This document shows positions 27,429 to 36,402 of a stretch of DNA of 64,000 bases, piece by piece. This DNA comes from Mucilaginibacter terrigena (GTDB lineage Bacteria > Bacteroidota > Bacteroidia > Sphingobacteriales > Sphingobacteriaceae): assembly GCF_004168255.1 (NCBI RefSeq), contig NZ_SEWG01000008.1:93742-157741 (forward strand), given 5' to 3'. Position numbers and translations under genes: made by a program. The notes under the pieces are model-generated. The model worked only from the letters and a program-made list of their open reading frames with translations, had not been told where the DNA came from and did no database searches. Position 1 is the first letter of the stretch. The number at the start of each line of letters is the position of its first letter.

Positions 27429-28292
27429 TTAGTTTTCTACAGTCGAGAAGATCTCCAGCAGCACATTCCACCTGTGGTTGGCATCTATTTCCCATATGCG
27501 CACATAGTTATAGTTATTAACGATATTCCCCTTTTTTATGCGGGCAGTGCCATAGGTATATGCCAGATCGTTACTGGTAGATCGGCCCACGTTTACGGTT
27601 TCGCCGGATATGCTGATGCCTTCGTTATCTAAAAACTTCAGGATCTTATCGGTACCGGTAATGGGTTCAAAACCAGGGAAATAGTAACGTGCTTCGGGGC
27701 TTAAAAACTCTTTATATGCAGCCAGCGACGATAATGAAAGCGAGTGATTGAAAGTTTTATCTGTTGCAGTTAATATATTTTTACCCGCAAACGGATCTTT
27801 ACTTGGCGCCTTTTGCTTGCCCAGGTCCGGTTCTTTAAAATCGGTCACTAATTCCTGCTCAGGCTCGGGATGCTGTATGCCCAGGTCTATCAGCAATTTA
27901 AATTTACCATCGGCATCTAACCGCCATACAGAAACATAATCGCCATAAACCTTATCATCATCTGATTTGCCATTTTGGTATACATAGGGGCCTGCGGTAA
28001 AACCCAGGTCGCCATTGGCAGATATACGTGCAATTTTAGGCTGCCAGCTTAGCTTACCCGGCTGCTTATCAATACTGTTATAAAACTCGGTAATTTTAAC
28101 CGCGTTAGGCCTAAAAACAATCCCCTCTGCATCGGTAACAGCTAAAAAGCCCTCCTTAATCCCTTTACGTTCTACTAATTTATTAAAATTTTCTTCGGCA
28201 GTTACAACCGAGGAAACTTCAACCTTTGTTTGCGACATGGCCGAAAGGCTAAGCCCCGATAATATTATAGCAGCTAATAATGATCTCTTCAT
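27429..28292 (-). CDS. Secreted protein with two NTF2-like (SnoaL/DUF4440-type) domains
   Basis: A 287-residue protein with a signal peptide ending near LSAMSQ. Two alpha+beta cone folds are likely: one at about 35-145 (EENFNKLVERKGIKEGFLAV, YGDYVSVWRLDADGKFKLLIDLGI) and one at about 180-285 (LSLSSLAAYKEFLSPEARYYFPG, YNYVRIWEIDANHRWNVLLEIFS). They are tandem copies by shape. Such domains bind small ligands or act as enzymes, with no residue clearly catalytic here. ATG 28292 begins the signal peptide. It is monocistronic. Confidence 0.65.
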   Translation of the reverse strand: MKRSLLAAIILSGLSLSAMSQTKVEVSSVVTAEENFNKLVERKGIKEGFLAVTDAEGIVFRPNAVKITEFYNSIDKQPGKLSWQPKIARISANGDLGFTAGPYVYQNGKSDDDKVYGDYVSVWRLDADGKFKLLIDLGIQHPEPEQELVTDFKEPDLGKQKAPSKDPFAGKNILTATDKTFNHSLSLSSLAAYKEFLSPEARYYFPGFEPITGTDKILKFLDNEGISISGETVNVGRSTSNDLAYTYGTARIKKGNIVNNYNYVRIWEIDANHRWNVLLEIFSTVEN

Positions 28293-28388
28293 GGTGACGA
28301 TAGTATTGTTTTGGTTGGGCAATTTAATATTATTTTAACTGAAACATAAAGCCCGCCGGGGCAAAATTGTTTTTACGCTTTGCATTAT

Positions 28389-29879
28389 TTATATCCGTAT
28401 CCAATCGGTGGTACCTTGTTTATTATCGTTTAACTGGAACCCAATATTCTTAAGGCCTTCGCGTATCTTATCAGATGTTGCGTAGTCCTTATTCGCTTTG
28501 GCTTCGTTACGCAGCTTTATAACCAGGTTCATCAGGTCATCGGTATCGGCATTTTCATTATCGTCCTGCTTTAAACCTAAAACATCAAAAAAGAAATCGT
28601 TGTAGGTTTTTTTCATCCGCTCAAATGTCGCCGCCGTTATCTCGCCCGAGTTACGTGTATTAGCCGAGTACGAATTGATCCACTTGGATAGGTTATTTAA
28701 CGCCTCTAACGTTTTTGGCGAATTAAAATTGTCGTTCATGCTGTGATAGCAATCATCGCAGAACTCATTTATGGCCTTATCCGTTTCTTCATCAACGCCG
28801 GTAACGGCATTCTGTTGAAGCACTGCCAGCTTTTTAGCCGTCTCTGCCAGCTTTTTATAAAAGATCTCTGCCGCTTCAATAGCCTCGTTACTAAAATCAA
28901 CCGTACTACGGTAACTGGCCTGCATAAAAAAGAACCTCACTGTCATAGGGCTGTAGCCTTTCTTCAATAAGGGATGCGCGCCCAAAAATAATTCGTGCGG
29001 TAAAAAGCTGTTCCCTAACGATTTTGACATTTTTTGCCCGTTGGTAGTAAGCATATTGGTATGCAGCCAGTACGATGCCGGGTTTTTACCGCAGCAGGCC
29101 ACGTTCTGCGCTATCTCGTTGGTATGGTGGGTGGGCATCAGGTCGATACCGCCGCCATGGATATCAAACTGGTGGCCCAGGTACTTATTGCTCATGGCCG
29201 AGCACTCCAGGTGCCAGCCCGGGAAACCCATACCCCAGGGCGACGGCCACTTCATTAAATGTTCGGGCTTGGCTTTTATCCAAAGCGCAAAATCAAGTTT
29301 GCCGTGTTTCTCGTTCTGGCCACCAAGGCTGCGGGTGTTGTTCAGCATGTCTTCCAGCTTCCGGCCGTTCAAAATGCCGTAATCCTGCGTTTGGTTGTAT
29401 TTTTCTACATCAAAGTAAACCGAGCCGTCAACCTCGTAAGCATATCCCTTTGCCAGGATATCTTTAACTAACTCTATCTGCTCTATAATGTGGCCGGTAG
29501 CAGTAGGCTCGATACTGGGTGGCAGGGCATTAAATACCTGCATCACACTGTGGAAATCAACCGTGTACTTCTGTACAATTTCCATTGGCTCTAACTGGGC
29601 TATTTTTGCTTTTTTGGATACTTTGTCTTCCCCTTCGTCACTATCGCCTTCCAGGTGGCCTGCATCGGTTATGTTGCGCACATAGCGCACTTTATAGCCC
29701 AGGTGCAAAAGGTACCTGAAAATAAGATCGAAAGAAATAAAAGTACGGCAGTTGCCTATATGTACATCGCTATATACAGTGGGGCCGCAAACATACATGC
29801 CCACATGGCCCGGGTTTAGCGGTATAAATTCTTCTTTTTTACGTGTTAAAGTGTTGTAAACAAACAATTTTTGTTCCAT
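28389..29879 (-). CDS. cysS: Cysteinyl-tRNA synthetase
   Basis: A 496-residue class I synthetase. C31 opens the zinc site, HIGN at 40-43 is the HIGH motif, and KMSKS is near 280. GGGIDLMPTHHTNEIAQN holds the remaining zinc ligands. The DALR and C-terminal tRNA-binding domains are present and the length is normal. It is the last gene of the mutL-rhomboid-EEP-cysS run on this strand. Confidence 0.96.
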   Translation of the reverse strand: MEQKLFVYNTLTRKKEEFIPLNPGHVGMYVCGPTVYSDVHIGNCRTFISFDLIFRYLLHLGYKVRYVRNITDAGHLEGDSDEGEDKVSKKAKIAQLEPMEIVQKYTVDFHSVMQVFNALPPSIEPTATGHIIEQIELVKDILAKGYAYEVDGSVYFDVEKYNQTQDYGILNGRKLEDMLNNTRSLGGQNEKHGKLDFALWIKAKPEHLMKWPSPWGMGFPGWHLECSAMSNKYLGHQFDIHGGGIDLMPTHHTNEIAQNVACCGKNPASYWLHTNMLTTNGQKMSKSLGNSFLPHELFLGAHPLLKKGYSPMTVRFFFMQASYRSTVDFSNEAIEAAEIFYKKLAETAKKLAVLQQNAVTGVDEETDKAINEFCDDCYHSMNDNFNSPKTLEALNNLSKWINSYSANTRNSGEITAATFERMKKTYNDFFFDVLGLKQDDNENADTDDLMNLVIKLRNEAKANKDYATSDKIREGLKNIGFQLNDNKQGTTDWIRI

Positions 29880-29925
29880 GTGCGCAAACTTACAATTTTA
29901 GGCGTGGAGTTTAATTTGGAAGATG

Positions 29926-31038
29926 TTATTTTAATACCAGTACGGTGCTTAAAGGATAATGGTCTGACAATTTTTTCTCGATGATCTTGTATTCCCATAC
30001 ATCAAACTGCGGGCTGGCCATTACGTAATCTATCTGGTAATTTGGGAAAGCGCCATTGTAGGTACGCCCAAGCCCCGCCCCTTTTAAGCGGAAAGCGTTT
30101 TTTAATCCTTTTGCCATTTGGTTTACTGCGAATGATGATGGCGTATCGTTAAAATCGCCGGATATTATATAAGGGTAGGGGCATTTTTTGGCGTGATCCT
30201 TAATGATAAACACCTGCTCGGCACGTTTCTGAAAAGCTGTTTTTAATTTCCAGCCAACGCGCTTGGTTGCGCTGATATCTGTTTTGCCTTTCGACGACAG
30301 GTTACCCAGGTACTTATAATCCTGCGGATCGAAACTGATAGACTGCAGGTGGACGCTATACATACGGAATATACCGCCGTCTTTTTCAACATCAACATAT
30401 ACACACTGGTTACCGCTGCCCTTAAACGCCAGCTGCACCAGCCCGTACGATTTTATAGGGTATTTAGAAAATATAGCCATGCCAATGGATTCGCTGGCGC
30501 TGGTCATGGTGGGTTCAAAATAATAATGACTGGCACGCATTATCCTTTTTACCGAATCTATCATATCATACTGGCCTTTTTTACGGGTAAAAAATTCCTG
30601 TATGCCAATAATATCCGGCTGCTCCTGGCCTACCAGGTCAAGTATCTCGTGCTTGGTAGATATATCGTTTTTTTCGCCATAGCGCTTAAAGTTATGCACG
30701 TTATAGGTCATTAAACGCAATTGTTTTTGAGGCGTTGTCTGGCTTGCACCCGCCGGCAGGCGTATCCCTATATTACCGGTTAAAACATTCCACCCTATTA
30801 ATATAGCAATCAGCGACAGGCCAATGTACCAGCTTTTGCGAATAAGCCAGTAAAGCATCATAAGCAAGTTTGCCACAAGCATGGGTGGGTAGGCCAACCC
30901 AAAAAACGCTATAGGCCAAAACTTGCGCGGGTCTGCGTAAGGGGCGAGGTAACCAAGCAGCAGGGCAATGCACAGCAAATAATTTATCCACAAAAAAACC
31001 TTATCAATAAGGGGTAATTTGCTTTTTTTAGCCTTCAT
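29926..31038 (-). CDS. Endonuclease/exonuclease/phosphatase family membrane protein
   Basis: A 370-residue protein. Three transmembrane helices in the first 90 residues anchor an EEP domain with the family motifs TYNVHNF (Asn), GIQEFF (Glu), SGDFNDTP (Asp, Asn), DYVMAS and SDHYPL (Asp, His). The enzyme may act on phosphodiesters or phospholipids at the membrane; the substrate is unknown. Its start overlaps the end of the rhomboid gene by 11 nt. Confidence 0.8.
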   Translation of the reverse strand: MKAKKSKLPLIDKVFLWINYLLCIALLLGYLAPYADPRKFWPIAFFGLAYPPMLVANLLMMLYWLIRKSWYIGLSLIAILIGWNVLTGNIGIRLPAGASQTTPQKQLRLMTYNVHNFKRYGEKNDISTKHEILDLVGQEQPDIIGIQEFFTRKKGQYDMIDSVKRIMRASHYYFEPTMTSASESIGMAIFSKYPIKSYGLVQLAFKGSGNQCVYVDVEKDGGIFRMYSVHLQSISFDPQDYKYLGNLSSKGKTDISATKRVGWKLKTAFQKRAEQVFIIKDHAKKCPYPYIISGDFNDTPSSFAVNQMAKGLKNAFRLKGAGLGRTYNGAFPNYQIDYVMASPQFDVWEYKIIEKKLSDHYPLSTVLVLK

Positions 31039-31909
31039 TGTTGTTGCTTGCTCTAAAAAGGGTTTCTTTTTCGTGTTTGGTAAGGCTATCGTACCCGTTT
31101 ACCGAAATTTTATCAAGTATGCGATCTATCTCTTCCTGCTTGGGTGTAGATGATGTTTTGCGTTGGTTACCGTTGTGGCTTACAACTTTCATTTTGGGCT
31201 TAGCCGCAGCCAGTTTATTGATGCTGCCTATCCAATCATTACCGCGCTGCAGCTGTTTGATGTAGATAAAGCCAAATAAAGCCCCGCCCAGGTGTGCAAT
31301 TTCGCCGCCGGCATTAGCGCCTGCAATGCCTAAAAAGTCAATTATCACGTAAAACAGCGCTATCCATTTCAATTTTACCGGGCCAATTAGTATTAATGAT
31401 ATGGTATAATTTGGCAGCAGTGTAGCTGTGGCAATAATAATAGCCATTACACTTGCCGATGCGCCAACCAATGGGCCGCCGGCCGCCGCGTTTATACTGG
31501 TAAAAGCCGGTAAAAGATTATAACACGCCACAAATAACAGCCCACCCGAAAGCCCGCCTAACAGATATAAACCTATTGTGCGTTTATTGCCCAGGTATTC
31601 TTCAAATATCTGCCCCATCCAATACAACCAAAGCATGTTAAATAAAATGTGCAGCACACCCGCATGCATAAACATATAGGTAAACGGTGTCCAGAAACGG
31701 TAGAGTAGTTTGGGCAGGGAGGCAGGTAAAAGTAAATATTCGTTGGTGAATGTTAATACCAGGCTGTTACCAAACCCTCTGAACAATTGTTCAACTACAG
31801 CAAGGATATTTATACCCAAAAAAACAATTACGTTTATACCAATAAGCAGGCTAACTTTGTTGCCCGATCTTAATAGCTTAAACTGTATATCTTTCCAAAG
31901 GGTATTCAT
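31028..31909 (-). CDS. Rhomboid intramembrane serine protease with a cytoplasmic DUF6576-like tail
   Basis: A 293-residue protein with about six helices. HILFNMLWLYWMG is in helix 2. GASASVMAI contains the catalytic serine and IAHLGGALFGFIY the catalytic histidine, both intact. The last 75 residues form a soluble tail with EEIDRILDKISVNGYDSLTKHEKETLF, a module found on Bacteroidota rhomboids. It cleaves transmembrane segments; the substrate is unknown. A second rhomboid lies 29 nt upstream. Confidence 0.88.
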   Translation of the reverse strand: MNTLWKDIQFKLLRSGNKVSLLIGINVIVFLGINILAVVEQLFRGFGNSLVLTFTNEYLLLPASLPKLLYRFWTPFTYMFMHAGVLHILFNMLWLYWMGQIFEEYLGNKRTIGLYLLGGLSGGLLFVACYNLLPAFTSINAAAGGPLVGASASVMAIIIATATLLPNYTISLILIGPVKLKWIALFYVIIDFLGIAGANAGGEIAHLGGALFGFIYIKQLQRGNDWIGSINKLAAAKPKMKVVSHNGNQRKTSSTPKQEEIDRILDKISVNGYDSLTKHEKETLFRASNNNEG

Positions 31910-31938
31910 ACATCAATTTTATAAATGATTAACCGCTG

Positions 31939-32646
31939 CTAATAGAAATTGTTGGGCTTTTTTATCCCCCAAAGCTTAATTAACAGGAAGCCAAATAACG
32001 CCCCGCCTAAGTGGGCAAAGTGCGCGACATTATCCCCCGCAAAACGGCCCACACCGGTAAACAACTCTATAGCCACATACCCTATAACCACATATTTTGC
32101 TTTAATAGGTACAGGGATAAACATGATCATCATCTCCAAATTAGGGAACAGCATAGCGAAGCCTACCAGTATACCAAATACAGCCCCGGAAGCGCCCAGT
32201 AATGCCCCGCCATAAATATTTTTTAAATCCTCTGCACGTTGGCCATATATCTCATAAGATTGCACTAACTGCGGATTGGCAATTGTAAACCCACCTGTAA
32301 TAGCATGTACCTCTATGGCTTGTATAAATGTATAAAGCACATAACCGCCTATGCCTGTGAGGAAATAGTAATTAAAGAATTTTTTTGACCCCAATGTATA
32401 TTCAAGCATTGGCCCGAATGATACCAGCGCAAACATATTAAAAAAGATATGCCCAAAACCGCCATGCATAAACATGTAAGTAATAATTTGCCACGGCTTA
32501 AAAAATGGGGAATTAAAATAATAAGCAGACAATAGGGCCTGTAAATTAACAAACTGCGCCAGCGCGTATGTAGCAATAAAAAATATGATGTTAATGATCA
32601 GCAGGTTTTTTACAACCGGTGGCATATTGGCAAAAGGTGATTGCAT
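31939..32646 (-). CDS. Rhomboid intramembrane serine protease
   Basis: A 235-residue six-helix protein. HGGFGHIFFNMFALVSFGPMLE is the helix 2 block, GASGAVFGI contains the active-site Ser and HFAHLGGALFG the His. It is distinct from its downstream neighbour in having no soluble tail, so the two are paralogues from an old duplication rather than recent copies. The pair sits directly behind mutL (33 nt). Confidence 0.9.
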   Translation of the reverse strand: MQSPFANMPPVVKNLLIINIIFFIATYALAQFVNLQALLSAYYFNSPFFKPWQIITYMFMHGGFGHIFFNMFALVSFGPMLEYTLGSKKFFNYYFLTGIGGYVLYTFIQAIEVHAITGGFTIANPQLVQSYEIYGQRAEDLKNIYGGALLGASGAVFGILVGFAMLFPNLEMMIMFIPVPIKAKYVVIGYVAIELFTGVGRFAGDNVAHFAHLGGALFGFLLIKLWGIKKPNNFY

Positions 32647-32679
32647 TGTTTATATATGTAATTTTGGTTTAAGCCTTAT

Positions 32680-34536
32680 TTATTTTTCAAATCGTTCTGC
32701 TAATTCGTTAAGCGTAAAGGTACTAATTACAGGCTTGCCATTTAGGGCCAGGTTTGGCATCTGGCAGGCAAAAAGCTGGTCTACCAGCTGGTTCATTTCT
32801 TCCATAGATAGCTTTACCCCTGCTTTTAACGCGGCATTGCGCGCCAGCGAGCGGGCAAGGTTGTCGCGCTTATCTAACTTTAATACAGCCAGGTTGTTTT
32901 TAAAACCTTCCAGCAACTGTTCCAGCATCTGGTGTTCGCTGGCATCGCGTATATCAGCCGGTACGCCCTCTACCACAACGGTATTGCGCCCAAACTCGCG
33001 GATATCAAAACCAAGCGCACGGATATCAGGTAACAGTTCCTTCAATAACTCAAAATCGCTGCTGTTTAGTGTAACCGACTGCGGAAATAAACTTTGCTGA
33101 CTAACCCCGCTATGCGTTTGCAATTGCTGCAAAAAACGTTCGTACAAGATCCGCTCGTGAGCGGCCTGCTGGTTGATGAGCATAAAGCCCGATTTTATCT
33201 GCGACAGGATAAACCTGTTATGCACCTGGAAGAACTGTTTCTCGCTGCTTTTGGTGATCTCCTGCTCGTTCACCGGGATCCTCTTCTCCTCGTGCATCTG
33301 GTGCTGCAGGGTGTCTTCTTTTTTGCTGATCTCGTACAGGGTATCCCAGTTACGCGGGATAGCCGTATGGTGGTTATTGGTATCGCGCAAAAAAGGGATT
33401 TCCCGTTCGCTTGCTTTTTTCTCGGGCGCAAAGGGGTTAAAATCGGGGTTGAAGACAATGGTAGGCTGTACTATCTCCTCAAAAGGTTTTTGAGTGATGA
33501 GGTGGCCTATGCTGTTCTCCTGGTCAAAATCAAGCGTAGGCGTAATATTATATTTTCCGAGCGAACGTTTTACCGCCGAGCGGATAATAGCATAAATAGA
33601 TTTCTCATCCTGGTATTTGATCTCGGTTTTTGTAGGGTGTACGTTGATATCGATCTTGGCCGGGTCGATATCTATAAAAAGCACATACAACGGGAAGGTC
33701 TCATCAGGCAATAATTCCTGGAAAGCTGTTAGCACTGCATGGTTCAGGTATGCATCCTTTATAAAACGGTTGTTCACAAAAAAGAACTGTTCACCCCGGG
33801 TCTTTCGTGCAAACTCGGGCTTGCCTACAAAACCACGCAGGTTGATGATGGTGGTTTCCTCTTCAACAGGTACCAGGCGCTGGTTATAATTGTTACCAAA
33901 CAGGTGCACAATGCGCTGTTTCATGATAGACGATGGCAGGTGATAAACCTCCTGCCCATCGTGGTGCATGGTTAAAAACACCTGCGGGTTAGCCAATGCC
34001 ACGCGTTGAAACTCGTCGATGATGTGGCGCATCTCCACCGGGTTACTTTTTAAAAAGTTACGGCGGGCAGGTGTGTTGTAAAAAAGGTTTTTGATAGAGA
34101 TGGATGTGCCAAAATTAGCCGAACAGGCCTCCTGGCTTATCACTTCCGATCCTTCTATCTGGATGCAGGTACCCAGTTCGTCCTCGTGGCGGCGGGTTTT
34201 TAGTTCCACCTGGGCAATAGCCGCAATGGAAGCCATGGCCTCGCCCCTGAAACCCATGGTACGGATAGCAAAAAGGTCTTCGGCCTTACGGATCTTTGAC
34301 GTGGCGTGGCGTTCAAAACACATGCGCGCATCAGTAAGGCTCATGCCGCAACCGTTATCAATAACCTGTATCAGTGATTTGCCGGCATCCCTTAGTATCA
34401 GCTGAATTTTATCGGCACCGGCATCTATCGCGTTCTCTATCAATTCTTTTACCGCGGATGCTGGTCGCTGCACTACTTCGCCGGCGGCAATCTGGTTGGC
34501 AACGGCATCCGGTAAAAGCTGAATTATATCTGGCAT
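32680..34536 (-). CDS. mutL: DNA mismatch repair protein MutL
   Basis: A 618-residue MutL. The GHKL ATPase N-terminus is complete: IENAIDAGAD, DNGCGMS and GFRGEAMASIA, with a normal transducer domain to about residue 330. The C-terminal dimerisation domain begins near 435. At the site where endonuclease-type MutL has DQHAxxERxxxE, this protein has NQQAAHERILYE (about 455-466), and the usual C-P-H-G-R-P zinc motif near the end reads ALNGKP (about 595). The nicking site therefore looks degenerate. It couples MutS recognition to downstream repair and is the first gene of the operon with the rhomboids. Confidence 0.93.
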   Translation of the reverse strand: MPDIIQLLPDAVANQIAAGEVVQRPASAVKELIENAIDAGADKIQLILRDAGKSLIQVIDNGCGMSLTDARMCFERHATSKIRKAEDLFAIRTMGFRGEAMASIAAIAQVELKTRRHEDELGTCIQIEGSEVISQEACSANFGTSISIKNLFYNTPARRNFLKSNPVEMRHIIDEFQRVALANPQVFLTMHHDGQEVYHLPSSIMKQRIVHLFGNNYNQRLVPVEEETTIINLRGFVGKPEFARKTRGEQFFFVNNRFIKDAYLNHAVLTAFQELLPDETFPLYVLFIDIDPAKIDINVHPTKTEIKYQDEKSIYAIIRSAVKRSLGKYNITPTLDFDQENSIGHLITQKPFEEIVQPTIVFNPDFNPFAPEKKASEREIPFLRDTNNHHTAIPRNWDTLYEISKKEDTLQHQMHEEKRIPVNEQEITKSSEKQFFQVHNRFILSQIKSGFMLINQQAAHERILYERFLQQLQTHSGVSQQSLFPQSVTLNSSDFELLKELLPDIRALGFDIREFGRNTVVVEGVPADIRDASEHQMLEQLLEGFKNNLAVLKLDKRDNLARSLARNAALKAGVKLSMEEMNQLVDQLFACQMPNLALNGKPVISTFTLNELAERFEK

Positions 34537-34564
34537 TAAAAATATTTCCCTTCTCTGTTTAGCC

Positions 34565-34655
34565 TCTCCCTGCCCTCTCCATCCCGATAGCTATCGGGAG
34601 AGAGGGTTCAAAAAGGTAAAGCCCCTCTCCTTTGGAGAGGGGTTGGGGTGAGGCT
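34565..34655. repeat. G/C-rich hairpin repeat with the CCCGATAGCTATCGGG palindrome
   Basis: TCCCGATAG/CTATCGGGA is a perfect 18-bp palindrome at 34582-34599, followed by CCCCTCTCC-TTT-GGAGAGGGG. It lies upstream of the amidohydrolase gene and is a looser relative of the two-hairpin family. Confidence 0.5.
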
Positions 34656-34770
34656 TTTATTATACACCCTTTTCAGGTGCTAAATTAAATATTTGATTGC
34701 ATAACTTTACCGTTACATACTTGTATATACTATTTACGTTAATAATATTTACATCTACCTGTTTATTAAT

Positions 34771-36402
34771 ATGAAGAAACTCTGGCCCGTGCTGCTTTTG
34801 CTCGTAGCGGCATGCAAACAAAAAGAATACAATGCCGACCTGCTTGTAAAAAACGCCCTCGTATATACTGTCGACAGTACCTTTACTACCGCCAATGCCT
34901 TTGTGGTTTACAGCGGCAAAATTTTAGCCGTTGGCGATATCGACACCCTCGAAAAAAAATATTTTGCCCGCGAAGTGATTGATGCCGGCGGCAAAGCGGT
35001 TTACCCGGGTTTTATTGACGCGCACGCGCACTTTTACGAATATGGGTTGGGGCTGCAGGATGTAAAGTTAGTTGGCACCAAAAGCTGGGATGCGGTTGTA
35101 GATTCTGTCAGCAATTACGCAAGGCACCGTACCAACGGCTGGATAATTGGCGGCGGCTGGGACCAAAATATCTGGAATAATAAAACCTTCCCCAACAAAG
35201 CCAAGCTCGATTCGCTATTTCCTGTAAGGCCGGTGCTGCTTAGCCGTATCGACGGGCACGCCGCAATAGCAAACCAGGCCGCGCTAAACATTGCTGGTAT
35301 AAAACCAGGCCAAACCATTACAGGCGGCAAAATAGAAACCATTAACGGCAAACTTACCGGTATACTGGTAGATAATGCTGTAGGTATAGTTACCCGTAAA
35401 ATACCCCCACCTACCGAGCAAGTTACACAAGCCGCGTTATTGGATGCACAGCAAAATTGCTTTGCAGTTGGCTTAACCACTGTTGACGATTGCGGCTTGC
35501 CTTATACCATGGTAAGCACAATAGCTGCGCTGCAGCATAAAGGCGCGTTAAAAATGCGCCTGTATGTAATGCTGGCCGACCAGCCCGAAAATTACGAGTA
35601 CCTGTTTAAGCGTGGCGCATATAAAACACCCGGCCTTAATGTGCGCGCGTTTAAGGTTTATGCCGATGGCGCACTGGGTTCAAGGGGCGCTTGCCTGCTG
35701 CACCCCTATACCGACCAAAAAAACTGGAACGGTTTTTTATTAAGCCCGAAAGCGCATTTTGAAGAAGTGGCTAAAAAAATAGCAGCGCATGGTTTCCAGA
35801 TGGCTACGCATGCTATTGGCGATAGCGCCAACCGGGTGATGCTAAAAATTTATGCCGAAAACCTGAAAGGTAAAAACGATAAACGCTGGAGGATAGAACA
35901 TGCGCAAATAGTAGCGCCCGAGGATGTTAAGCTTTTTGGCGATAACAATATTATCCCATCGGTGCAGCCAACACATGCCACATCTGATATGGTTTGGGCC
36001 GTTAAACGCCTCGGGGCCGAACGTTTAAAAACCGGTTATGCGTACAAAGCGCTTTTAAAACAAAACGGATGGATGCCGCTGGGTACCGATTTCCCGGTAG
36101 AAAACATAAACCCGCTGTACACGTTCTATGCAGCAACCGAGCGTAAGGACCTGAAAGGTTTCCCCGAAGATGGCTTTCAAATGGATAACGCGATTGACCG
36201 CAAAGAAGCCCTGAAAGGTATGACCATATGGGCAGCTAAAGCAAATTTCGAAGAGCATGAAAAAGGGAGTATCGAAGTTGGCAAATATGCCGATTTTGTA
36301 ATACTCGATCAGGATATCATGAAGATAAAAGGTAGCGCGCTGCCAAAAGTTAAAGTTTTAAAAACGTATATAAATGGTGTTAAGGTTTATGAGAAAAAAT
36401 AG
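34771..36402 (+). CDS. YtcJ-like amidohydrolase lipoprotein (amidohydrolase family 3)
   Basis: A 543-residue metal-dependent hydrolase. The signal is lipoprotein-type with lipobox LVAAC (C15). The N-terminal composite beta sandwich leads to FIDAHAHFYEYG, the metal-binding HxH. MATHAIGDSAN, EHAQIV and LGTDFPVE provide the other ligands, and DFVILDQDIMKI closes the fold. This group hydrolyses amides or related cyclic substrates, with specificity unknown. The lipid anchor places it at the membrane. Its end overlaps the next gene by 14 nt. Confidence 0.85.
   Translation: MKKLWPVLLLLVAACKQKEYNADLLVKNALVYTVDSTFTTANAFVVYSGKILAVGDIDTLEKKYFAREVIDAGGKAVYPGFIDAHAHFYEYGLGLQDVKLVGTKSWDAVVDSVSNYARHRTNGWIIGGGWDQNIWNNKTFPNKAKLDSLFPVRPVLLSRIDGHAAIANQAALNIAGIKPGQTITGGKIETINGKLTGILVDNAVGIVTRKIPPPTEQVTQAALLDAQQNCFAVGLTTVDDCGLPYTMVSTIAALQHKGALKMRLYVMLADQPENYEYLFKRGAYKTPGLNVRAFKVYADGALGSRGACLLHPYTDQKNWNGFLLSPKAHFEEVAKKIAAHGFQMATHAIGDSANRVMLKIYAENLKGKNDKRWRIEHAQIVAPEDVKLFGDNNIIPSVQPTHATSDMVWAVKRLGAERLKTGYAYKALLKQNGWMPLGTDFPVENINPLYTFYAATERKDLKGFPEDGFQMDNAIDRKEALKGMTIWAAKANFEEHEKGSIEVGKYADFVILDQDIMKIKGSALPKVKVLKTYINGVKVYEKK

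Noticed and set aside
29041..29467. Plus-strand frames opposite cysS
   Set aside because: Overlapping shadows in two frames, contradicted by intact CysS motifs on the minus strand.
33094..33714. 206-codon plus-strand frame within mutL
   Set aside because: Antisense shadow of the MutL C-terminal half; no recognisable domain and no start signal.
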